From: Bilophila sp964538355
Lineage (GTDB): Bacteria; Desulfobacterota; Desulfovibrionia; Desulfovibrionales; Desulfovibrionaceae
Assembly: GCA_964538355.1 (NCBI GenBank)
Contig: CAZIFC010000009.1
Location: forward strand, 1-64,000
Length of the DNA stretch: 64,000 nucleotides
Direction: 5' to 3'
The notes below the pieces were generated by a model. That model did not search any database. It saw only the letters and a list, made by a program, of their open reading frames with translations, and was not told the origin of the DNA. Below are positions 8,369 through 16,154 of the stretch, one piece after another (the first letter of the stretch is position 1; every line of letters begins with the position of its first letter). A program made the translations under genes and the position numbers.

Positions 8369-10150
8369 ATGGCACAAAAAGCTCCCTACGACCCGGAAGA
8401 AGGCATTATAGACCTTTTTGAGATAGTTGATGATCCTGTGTCCCCCCAGTCCGGGCTGTACGGGGAGTTCCGGGAAGAGGTTTCAGAACCCGTGGAGTTC
8501 GAAGCGCGGGAGCCTGCCGCAGCGCAGGATGAGGCGTCCGGGGAAACGGAGAGGCCCCTGTCCCGGTATCCTTTCGAGAACGAAGAGGCTTTCCGGGATG
8601 GACTGCTGGAAGATCCTGCTCCGGCAGGGGCTGGAAAGCCGGAAGACGAACAGGCCGAGCCGGAAGCCCGGCAGGAAGACGACCTGATCCGGGCGTTTGA
8701 AGAGGAAATGGCCAAGGCCGGTTCCGGCGGAAACGAGGCGGAAGGCAGCGATGCCGAGCGTGCTGTAGAGGACAGCCCCGAAGCGGAAGGGCCTGCGGCA
8801 CAGGCCTGCGGCGGGGAACCTGCCTGCGGAGCCTTTGACGGCGCACCCTCCGAAAAAGAGGCGTCCGGGCCGGAAATGTCCGGGCCAGAGACGTCCGGGT
8901 CGGAAATGTTCGAGGCGGAAGCGTCCGAACCTTCCGGCGAACCTTGCGGGGAAACCGTTTTTGATGCTGAAGCGGAGGGGCTGCAAGATGTCCCGCAGCA
9001 GCCCGCAAAGGATGATCCGGACGGGGCAGAACAGGACGCGGGCGCAGGCCCGGAATGCCCGGAATATCCGGAATCCGGCGAGGTTTCGCCGCTCCCTGCC
9101 CAGCCCGAAACCCAGCCAGCGGACGTTTCTGATGCGGAAGAGGCGGAATGCCGGAAGGAAGAGAAGATGGAGCCTGCGGACGGCAAGCCCGCAGCCGAAG
9201 GAAGTTGTTCCGTGCTGAACAGGTATGAAGGCCCCAAGACCGTCGCCGGTGAGCAGCCGGAAGGCCCGGCAAGCGGTGGGGATGTGGTGTCCGGGGCCGC
9301 GTATCTCGGAGTCGGAATGCCCGGCGGACTCGGGGGATGTCTGGCGCAGCCCTTGCCCGTGGAAAACGCCCCGGCGGGCCAGGAAGTCCCCGGTGTGGAA
9401 AAACGTATTATCTGGCTGGAGGAAGCCGTGAGCCGTCTGAATGAACGGGTTGCCGGTCTGGAACGGCGCGTAGAGGATGCTGAGGGGCAGATGCCGGCTC
9501 TGTCCTCCCTGTCCGGGGACATCCAGTCCCTGCTGGCGGAAGGCACGGCCCTGTGCGGGCAGTTGAAGGCACTTTCGGCAGAGCTGGAGGCCGAACCCCG
9601 TCAGATGCCCTTTGCCGAAGAGCCTGCGGGTGCTCCCGCTGCGGAGGATCGGCAGAAGGGTTCCGCTCCAGAACCTTCCGAGGCTCCTGATGGATGCGAA
9701 GGGCCGCACCCGGCGGCAAGGCCTGAAGAAGACGCCTCCGGGGGCCTCGAAGCGTTTTCGTCCTTTGCCGATGCCGAGCCGGATATTTTCGGCCTTGCGC
9801 TGGAGGCTCTGGAGCAGCGGGTTTCCCGGCTGGAGCAGCATCCCGAGCAGCCCGCGTCCGCTCCCGATACGGCAGGCATAGCGCAGGACGTGCTGGCTCT
9901 GGTTCGTGTAGACATGGAAAAGGCCGCGGAAGAACAGGAAGCCTCGGCCCGTCTGGTGTCCCAGCTTCAGCAGCGGGTCGAAACGCTGGAATCGCGCCCC
10001 GTTCCCCAGCTTATCCTGCCGGAACTTCCCGATGCCGAGGCCATTACCGCCACCGTGATGGCCCGGGTTCAGGACGAAGTGGATCGCATTGCCGCCGAAG
10101 CGGCGGCGCGGGTTCTGCGCGAGGAAATAGCCAACCTCATGCAGAAATAA
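8369..10150 (+). CDS. Long acidic disordered protein with C-terminal coiled coils
   Basis: A 593-residue protein of unknown family. Residues 1-340 are strongly acidic, Pro/Gly/Ala-rich and almost certainly disordered, with a tandem repeat of SGPEM-like pentapeptides around residues 166-185. From about residue 345 there are heptad-like coiled-coil stretches (IIWLEEAVSRLNERVAGLERRVEDA, written in pieces: IIWLEEAVSRLNERV and AGLERRVEDAEGQ; LEALEQRVSRLEQ; LVSQLQQRVETLE). The last 40 residues form an amphipathic helix pair ending in AAARVLREEIANLM. The layout (short N-terminal motif, long acidic linker, helical C-terminus) recalls PopZ-type polar scaffolds, but I cannot show homology. No signal peptide, so cytoplasmic. 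GAGAGG precedes the ATG. Confidence 0.7.
   Translation: MAQKAPYDPEEGIIDLFEIVDDPVSPQSGLYGEFREEVSEPVEFEAREPAAAQDEASGETERPLSRYPFENEEAFRDGLLEDPAPAGAGKPEDEQAEPEARQEDDLIRAFEEEMAKAGSGGNEAEGSDAERAVEDSPEAEGPAAQACGGEPACGAFDGAPSEKEASGPEMSGPETSGSEMFEAEASEPSGEPCGETVFDAEAEGLQDVPQQPAKDDPDGAEQDAGAGPECPEYPESGEVSPLPAQPETQPADVSDAEEAECRKEEKMEPADGKPAAEGSCSVLNRYEGPKTVAGEQPEGPASGGDVVSGAAYLGVGMPGGLGGCLAQPLPVENAPAGQEVPGVEKRIIWLEEAVSRLNERVAGLERRVEDAEGQMPALSSLSGDIQSLLAEGTALCGQLKALSAELEAEPRQMPFAEEPAGAPAAEDRQKGSAPEPSEAPDGCEGPHPAARPEEDASGGLEAFSSFADAEPDIFGLALEALEQRVSRLEQHPEQPASAPDTAGIAQDVLALVRVDMEKAAEEQEASARLVSQLQQRVETLESRPVPQLILPELPDAEAITATVMARVQDEVDRIAAEAAARVLREEIANLMQK
8864..8923 (+). repeat. Four tandem 15-bp units inside the acidic protein gene
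   Basis: Units at 8864-8878, 8879-8893, 8894-8908 and 8909-8923 follow the pattern TCCGGGCCGGAAATG with increasing divergence. They encode consecutive SGPEM-like pentapeptides and a degenerate fifth unit follows. The repeat keeps frame, so copy-number change would alter linker length without breaking the gene. Confidence 0.75.
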
Positions 10151-10184
10151 AAAGGTTTTGAGGCACGGCCCGCAGCTGCGGGCA

Positions 10185-10231
10185 CAGGCGGCGGTTTGCA
10201 CCGGAATGGGGGCGGACCGCCGCCTGCGTTT
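10185..10231 (+). terminator. Intrinsic terminator of the acidic-protein gene
   Basis: An 11-bp perfect stem (CAGGCGGCGGT / ACCGCCGCCTG) is followed by CGTTTT, 35 bases after the stop codon. Confidence 0.6.
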
Positions 10232-10251
10232 TGGGGCGAGACGCCGATGGA

Positions 10252-10284
10252 AAAGGGCGGCTTCCGTTGTGGAAGCCGCCCTTT
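10252..10284. terminator. Bidirectional terminator between convergent genes
   Basis: A perfect 14-bp stem (AAAGGGCGGCTTCC / GGAAGCCGCCCTTT) with a GTTGT loop has A-run and T-run flanks on the two strands. It sits between the rightward acidic-protein gene and the leftward CM-EPSPS-like gene, 51 bases past the stop of the latter. Confidence 0.65.
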
Positions 10285-10334
10285 GGTCAGGCATGGCGTC
10301 TTTTCATGTCACGCGGCAGCCGCCGGCATCCCGG

Positions 10335-12281
10335 CTAGTCCTCGTCGGGATAGACGATTTCGTCGGGCATTTCAGATTCGGGGGTGTGGCTGGCGAGCAC
10401 ACGGCGGCGGGTCGGACGGCTCGGGGCCGGGGCCGCGGTTTCCTCGGCGGTCTTGCGGATCATCGAGGGCGTGGGCAGCGTGTTGTAGATGTTCCAGTAA
10501 TGCGGCAGGTGGTTCATCACGATGCCGGGATTGCTCAGCTTGATGTTGGGACGCAGGAAGGCCGCCAGCGAGAGGGCCAACGCCCACGGGAAGGTCGGGC
10601 TGGCCCACGGCGTGGTGGACGGGGGAATGGCGACAAGGCGGTCTTCCTCACGGGAAAGGCCGAGCTGGTTGAGGAAACTTTCCACCAGTACGTTGTCAAC
10701 GCTTTCCGGGAGCTTCGGCATGACGCCGCCCTTGGCGCGGACGGCGGGAATGAGCGCGAGCACGAGGCCGAGCGGCAGGAGCGAGGAGGGCAGATCGCGC
10801 AGGTCGTCAAGGGGCTGAACCGTGGGCAGCTCCTCGCCTTCGGCGCAGCCTTCCCCGAAGGAAACGGAGAAGGACTCTTCGGAGGCGGAAAAGGCCATGC
10901 CGAGCCGTGCAAACATGTCGGTAGCGATTTTTCCGGTCTTGGGGTCGCCGGTGGCGTTCCAGTCGCCGGAGAGGGTCACTTTCCCGCCGACGAAAGCAGG
11001 CATGGCAAGCGAGGTCATCGCGGCGACGATGTTGGTGCCGGGCGCGATGCCGTCGGGGAAGCTGGCCTTGCCGGGAACCACACGCAGGCAGGCATCGTCA
11101 TCCGTTTCGGTCAGTTCGGCCTGAATGCCGGCACTCTGGAGCACGGGCAGGATCTTGGAGACGATGTTGCGGCCTTCGGGATGATCGCCGAGGTGAATGG
11201 AGACTTCGCGTTCCCATCCGGCAGCGGCGACGAGGAGCGACTCCAGCGCGTCGGCGGGCAGATCGGCGGGCACGGTCACTTCGGAAGGCAGCATGGCCGA
11301 AGACTCCAGACGGGCGGGCAGGCCCTCCTGTCCGGGGACCACGCTGGTCAGGCGCGCGCCGAGCAGCGGCAGGAAGTGGCGCAGCGGAGCCAGATCCACG
11401 AATTTCAGGCCGCTTTCCCCGATAATCTTGAGGCGGGCCGGACGGGTGAGCATCTGGAACAGGATCAGGTACAGGTTGAAGGGATCGTCTCCGACATGGA
11501 CCACCTTGTCGAGCACGGGCTTGTTGTAGCCTGCGACAGGCTCGCCGCCCTGGCAGAGGATGCGTCCGTCTTCTTCCCAGCGCAGCCGTGCGCCGATCTG
11601 GTTCAGCCCCTTGAGGCATTCCATGACCGGGCCGTTCAGCGGCACGCCGTACAGGGTGCATTCGCTGGCTCCGCTGGCGGCAAGCGTCATACGGATACGG
11701 GGCAGGCGGTCGGAGGAGGGTGCGGGAAGGGTGACCGCAAGAGGCTTGCGGGCCGGAGCCAGATTGAAGGCCGAGGGCTGTTCGAGATCGGCGGGCGCGA
11801 CTTCCACTTCCTGAAGCAGGGCGAAAATCTGGCGGATAAGCTTGGGATCGCGGCTGACGGCAGCGGCGTTTTCTTCCCACGAAGTACGGAGCACACGCTC
11901 GTGATCGGACATGCCGCCGTTGGGCAGGCGGGTCAGCATGCGGCTGCGCCGGGTGATCATCTTGATGATGTCGCGGTCAAGCTCGCGCAGTTCGGCAATA
12001 AGCCCGGCTCCTCTCGGGGCCCGGGGGCGGTCGCCGCCTTCGGCACGGTCGCGGGGAGGCCGCCGCTGGTCGCCGCGCACGGCCCAGTCGGGCCGGGAAC
12101 CGCGTTCGGGGCGGTCGGAACGCTCGGAGCGGTCGCGGGACGCCGTTTCAGGACGTTCGTTGCGGCGGGAGGCCCACTCGGAACGTTCGGGACGCTCGGA
12201 ACGGTCCTGCGGCTTGTTCCGGGGATCGTTGAAATCTCGGGGATTGCGGGAATCACGGGGAGCATTGCGTTTGATGGTCAT
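10335..12281 (-). CDS. Chorismate-mutase/EPSP-synthase-like fusion with degenerate active site
   Basis: A 648-residue protein. Residues 1 to about 95 are a highly charged Arg/Asp/Glu/Ser tail (many RSERPERS-like repeats). Residues about 96-165 look like an AroQ-type chorismate mutase helix bundle (LIAELRELDRDIIKMI). From about residue 180 to 600 the strand/helix rhythm follows EPSP synthase (AroA). The AroA residues are missing, however: the N-terminal K-S of PxSKSxxNR is replaced (PAPSSDRLPRI), GNAGT by GDDPFNLY, SSQ by PADALES, KESDR by PESVDNV, and DHRM by ASPTFPW. I infer a non-catalytic or re-purposed paralogue. It is not next to other aromatic-pathway genes. The start at 12281 is chosen because upstream codons lack a ribosome site and extend into promoter DNA; the ribosome site is weak. 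Confidence 0.7.
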   Translation of the reverse strand: MTIKRNAPRDSRNPRDFNDPRNKPQDRSERPERSEWASRRNERPETASRDRSERSDRPERGSRPDWAVRGDQRRPPRDRAEGGDRPRAPRGAGLIAELRELDRDIIKMITRRSRMLTRLPNGGMSDHERVLRTSWEENAAAVSRDPKLIRQIFALLQEVEVAPADLEQPSAFNLAPARKPLAVTLPAPSSDRLPRIRMTLAASGASECTLYGVPLNGPVMECLKGLNQIGARLRWEEDGRILCQGGEPVAGYNKPVLDKVVHVGDDPFNLYLILFQMLTRPARLKIIGESGLKFVDLAPLRHFLPLLGARLTSVVPGQEGLPARLESSAMLPSEVTVPADLPADALESLLVAAAGWEREVSIHLGDHPEGRNIVSKILPVLQSAGIQAELTETDDDACLRVVPGKASFPDGIAPGTNIVAAMTSLAMPAFVGGKVTLSGDWNATGDPKTGKIATDMFARLGMAFSASEESFSVSFGEGCAEGEELPTVQPLDDLRDLPSSLLPLGLVLALIPAVRAKGGVMPKLPESVDNVLVESFLNQLGLSREEDRLVAIPPSTTPWASPTFPWALALSLAAFLRPNIKLSNPGIVMNHLPHYWNIYNTLPTPSMIRKTAEETAAPAPSRPTRRRVLASHTPESEMPDEIVYPDED

Positions 12282-12439
12282 GGAGTGCTCTTGATTAAGG
12301 TGGGATCTGTTCGGAAGGGTATAAAGGTTCCGTACGCGTCGGGCGTGCCGGAACGCTGTACTGTCGTGTAAGGAAGTAACGTTAACCCGAAACGCCGTTG
12401 CCCGCAAGTTTGGCACGGGCGCAACCCCGCCTTCCGGGA

Positions 12440-12468
12440 TTGACGCGGTATCTGCGAGACGCTAGAGC
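12440..12468 (+). promoter_or_regulatory. Putative sigma70 promoter for the TauE-family gene
   Basis: TTGACG (12440-12445) and TAGAGC (12463-12468) are 17 bases apart, and the ATG follows about 64 bases downstream. The -10 match is only moderate. Confidence 0.35.
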
Positions 12469-12531
12469 TGGAAAAGGCCTGTTTCTCCCAAGGCCGCCTG
12501 CGGAAAGAAACTCTTCGTTTCAGGAGTGCGT

Positions 12532-13269
12532 ATGTCCGAGTTTACGCCGTTGCTGGCTTTCTACGTCTTTGCGGCTGTCTTTGCGGCAGGGGTTGTCCGG
12601 GGTGCGACGGGGTTCGGATTTTCCATGATCATGATCGTGCTCCTGACGCTGTTCTTTCCTCCCGCGCAGGTGGCTCCGGTCATTTTGTTCTGGGAAGTGC
12701 TTGCCAGCATCGGGCATCTGCCGTTTGTCTACCGCCAGGTACACTGGAAATCCCTGCGCTGGATCGGCCTTGGGGTCGCGCTGGGTACGCCGCTGGGGGT
12801 CTACTGCCTGGTATCGCTGCCGGTGGACGCCATGCGGCTGCTCATCAACGGCGTGGTGCTGGTGCTGACGGGCATGCTCTACTGCGGCCTGCGCCCGAAG
12901 AACTCCCCCTCGGCGGCCCAGACCACGGGCGTGGGCCTGCTTGCCGGGGTCATCAACGGAGCCTCCGCCAACGGCGGCCCGCCGATCATCCTGTTTTTTC
13001 TGTCCAGCCCGCTGGGAGCGGCGGTTGGGCGGGCCTCGCTCATTGCCTTTTTCCTGTTTACCGACGTGCTGGCCTCGCTCTTCTACTGGCAGCAGGGCCT
13101 GATCCGCCTCGATACCTTCCTTTTTGCGGGCATCTTTGCCTTGCCGATGTTCGGAGGCATGTGGATCGGGAACCGCTGGTTCTCCCGCGTGGACGAGGTC
13201 AGGTTCCGCAAGGTCGTGCTTGCGCTGCTGATGATCATTGCCGTGGTCGGGCTGCTCAAGGCCCTGTAG
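12532..13269 (+). CDS. TauE/SafE-family membrane transporter
   Basis: A 245-residue integral membrane protein with about seven to eight hydrophobic segments. The family's two inverted glycine-rich repeats are visible (GVVRGATGFGFSMIMIVLL near the N-terminus and LAGVINGASANGGPPIILF in the middle). TauE/SafE proteins export or import sulfonates, sulfite, sulfoacetate or other organic anions. Sulfite-related cargo would suit this organism, but the substrate cannot be read from sequence. The start at 12532 has AGGAG five bases upstream; a GTG six bases earlier in frame is less well placed. It converges on the AEC transporter gene with a 16-base gap. Confidence 0.85.
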   Translation: MSEFTPLLAFYVFAAVFAAGVVRGATGFGFSMIMIVLLTLFFPPAQVAPVILFWEVLASIGHLPFVYRQVHWKSLRWIGLGVALGTPLGVYCLVSLPVDAMRLLINGVVLVLTGMLYCGLRPKNSPSAAQTTGVGLLAGVINGASANGGPPIILFFLSSPLGAAVGRASLIAFFLFTDVLASLFYWQQGLIRLDTFLFAGIFALPMFGGMWIGNRWFSRVDEVRFRKVVLALLMIIAVVGLLKAL

Positions 13270-13285
13270 CCGGCCTCTGCCGCGC

Positions 13286-14248
13286 CTAGAGGAGTCCCTG
13301 CCACTGGAGCAGGATGATGATCGCGGGGATGGTCACGGCAGAAGCCGCCGTATCCACCACGATGCCCAGCGAGGAGTCCTCTGTGGCGATCTGGTATTTT
13401 TCCGCGATGATGTATGCGGCGATGGCGGTGGGCATGGCTGCCATGATGGTGGCGACGCCCACCGCAATCCCCCGGATGCCGAAAAGCGAGAGCACCCCGA
13501 ACATGATCAGTGGCTGGATCGCCAGCTTGAACAGGTGCATGGGAAGCTGGCGGCGCAGCCAGCCTCTGGTGAAGCCCCGCGAGGAGGTCATCTGCCGGGA
13601 CAGGATCATCCCCATGCAAAAGAGGGCACACGGCGCGGACGTGGAACCCAGCATCCCCGTTATGGACAGGATGGCGCGGGGCACGGGGAGCTGGAACAGG
13701 CTTACCGCCGCGCCCAGGGCCGAATAGATCAGCAGGGGGTTGCGGTACAGCGAGCGGAAAGCCGAGAGCAGGGCCTGCCGCCGGTTTTCGCCGGAGTGCC
13801 TGCCGCACTCCAGCTTGCTGTCGGTGAAGAGCATGGTTGCGGACGGGAGCACGGCCCCGAGGCTTGCGACGATGGCGGCCTCGGCATTGCCCGGCAGGAG
13901 CAGCACGACGATGGGCAGGCCCATGAAGGCCGCGTTTGGAAAGCTGGAGAGCAGGGCCAGCACCGCGCTTTCCTCCGGCTTCTTGCGGAACCCCCCGGAA
14001 AAGAACAGGCAGGCCAGCAGGTAGGTGGCGGCAAAGCCGAGGAGCAGGCCCCAGACCAGTGCCCCGGAAACCTGCCCCGGCTGCATCCGTGAAAGCTGCT
14101 GGAACAGCAGGAGCGGAAGCCCGATCCAGTAGACGAACTGGTTCAGGCAGGCCGGAGTTTCCTGTGGCAGGAAGCCCATGCGGTCAACAAGAATGCCGAA
14201 CAGGATGATGCCGAAAACCGGAACGAGCGTGGACAGGATGGACAGCAT
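13286..14248 (-). CDS. AEC-family (auxin efflux carrier-like) transporter
   Basis: A 320-residue membrane protein with about ten hydrophobic segments in two halves, matching the AEC/BART family (MleP/MdcF/YfdV type). Family hallmarks are FVYWIGLPLLLFQQL near residue 40, SSFPNAAFMGLPIV near residue 115, and ITGMLGSTSAPCALFCMGM near residue 200. Bacterial AEC members move malonate, malate or other carboxylates across the inner membrane; cargo is unknown here. The gene stands alone and its promoter region is shared with the divergent amidase gene. Confidence 0.85.
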   Translation of the reverse strand: MLSILSTLVPVFGIILFGILVDRMGFLPQETPACLNQFVYWIGLPLLLFQQLSRMQPGQVSGALVWGLLLGFAATYLLACLFFSGGFRKKPEESAVLALLSSFPNAAFMGLPIVVLLLPGNAEAAIVASLGAVLPSATMLFTDSKLECGRHSGENRRQALLSAFRSLYRNPLLIYSALGAAVSLFQLPVPRAILSITGMLGSTSAPCALFCMGMILSRQMTSSRGFTRGWLRRQLPMHLFKLAIQPLIMFGVLSLFGIRGIAVGVATIMAAMPTAIAAYIIAEKYQIATEDSSLGIVVDTAASAVTIPAIIILLQWQGLL

Positions 14249-14468
14249 GAATGCGCCTCTCTATACTGTTTGATCAATCAACCAGAAGGTGCGGACCTTA
14301 GACCGTTCGCCCCCGATATGCAATGGGAAAAACGGCGCGTCAGAAGGTGCCTTGGTTGCCGGGAAATGTCCATGTCGGGCTGAGATCCTGTTTTCTTGTT
14401 TTTTCTTCCTTCCGTTGCTACTGTGGGGACACTTCGGATTCTTCCGAAAATTCCTTTTGCGGCATGGC

Positions 14469-15734
14469 ATGAGCAGACTCCTTTCCGGCAGCATGACTTT
14501 CCTCCGCAGGTTGCGTCCTTTTTGGTGCATCCTACTGTTGGCATGCCTTGCCCTGTCCGCCGTCCAGGTGGCGGAGGCGGGCCCGAATCCGCCCGCCTAC
14601 GACAAGGCCATGCGCGACATGGCGCAGCTGCAAAAATCCTCGAAACGCCTGCAGCGCGAGCCGTGGGAAAAAATTGCCGAACGCCTTCTCAATGTGTACC
14701 GCACGGAAAAAAAATGGAAAGAGCGTTCCGCCGCGCTGTTCCGTTCCGCGGAGGCTCTGGATCATCTGGCACGCTGCGCCTCCAACGGCAAGGATGCCCG
14801 GCGTTCCGTGGAGCGGTACCTCCAGCTTGTGCGCCTGTACCCGCGCAGCTCGCTCGCGGACGACGCGCTGTACCGTGCCGCCCGGCTTCAGGCCCAGATT
14901 CTGGGCAAAAAGGAAGACGCCAAGGAGCTGCTCCGGCAGGCCATCAGAAAATACCCCTCTTCCAACGGGGCGCGGGAGTCGTCGCGGTTTCTCGCAACCC
15001 TCGGGGCGCGGGAAAAGCCTGCGCCTCCCAGCCGCAAGGAGCAGGAGAAAACCGGCAAATCCTTCCGGCTCGGGGTGCGGACCGTGCTCATCGATCCCGG
15101 GCACGGCGGCAGGGACCCGGGGACGCACCACAATGGCCTCAAGGAAAAGGTGGTAACGCTTGATGTTGCGAAACGGGTCGGGGCCATTCTTTCCGCACGG
15201 GGGATAAAGGTTCGCTATACGCGCGTTTCCGATGTGACCGTCTCGCTGGAGCAGCGGGCCGACAAGGTGCGGAGCAACAAGGCGGATCTGTTCATTTCCA
15301 TCCATATCAATGCGAACATGTCCAAGGGGGTGCAGGGCTTCGAGACGTATTACCTTGATGTCTCGCGCACTTCCGCCGCAACGCGGCTGGCAGCCGTGGA
15401 AAACGCCCTCCGTGACCGGAACCGGGCCACGCGGGAAAGCATGCCTCCCCAGAGGCTGTTCACCATCCAGAAGCAGGAATCCCGACGCCTTGCCCGGAAT
15501 ATCCACGAGACGACCCTGAAACATGTTCGGAAAAAGAATTACCGGACCCATGACGGCGGCATCAAGACCGCGCCTTTCCACGTCCTCCGCCGCTCGGGGG
15601 TGCCCGGCGTCCTGATCGAGCTGGGATACTGCACCAACGAAGCCGAGGCCGAACGCCTTTCCCTCGACGCCTACCGCGCCGTGCTCGCCCGGGGCATCGC
15701 CAACGGCATCCTCCTGTATGTGGGCAAAGAGTAG
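14469..15734 (+). CDS. N-acetylmuramoyl-L-alanine amidase (AmiC type) with helical N-terminal domain
   Basis: A 421-residue exported peptidoglycan amidase. After a signal peptide (hydrophobic core FWCILLLACLALS, cleavage near VAEA) comes a helical, TPR-like region (residues about 40-175). The Amidase_3 catalytic domain follows from about residue 203. Zinc ligands are recognisable in DPGHGG, in the Glu of GLKEKVV, and in SIHIN; the catalytic Glu is in LIELGYCTN. These enzymes cleave the amide between muramic acid and the stem peptide during cell separation. The start is uncertain: 14469 gives a normal signal peptide, but no strong ribosome site is visible, and the Met eight residues later would also work. 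Confidence 0.85.
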   Translation: MSRLLSGSMTFLRRLRPFWCILLLACLALSAVQVAEAGPNPPAYDKAMRDMAQLQKSSKRLQREPWEKIAERLLNVYRTEKKWKERSAALFRSAEALDHLARCASNGKDARRSVERYLQLVRLYPRSSLADDALYRAARLQAQILGKKEDAKELLRQAIRKYPSSNGARESSRFLATLGAREKPAPPSRKEQEKTGKSFRLGVRTVLIDPGHGGRDPGTHHNGLKEKVVTLDVAKRVGAILSARGIKVRYTRVSDVTVSLEQRADKVRSNKADLFISIHINANMSKGVQGFETYYLDVSRTSAATRLAAVENALRDRNRATRESMPPQRLFTIQKQESRRLARNIHETTLKHVRKKNYRTHDGGIKTAPFHVLRRSGVPGVLIELGYCTNEAEAERLSLDAYRAVLARGIANGILLYVGKE

Positions 15735-16154
<420 letters not shown>

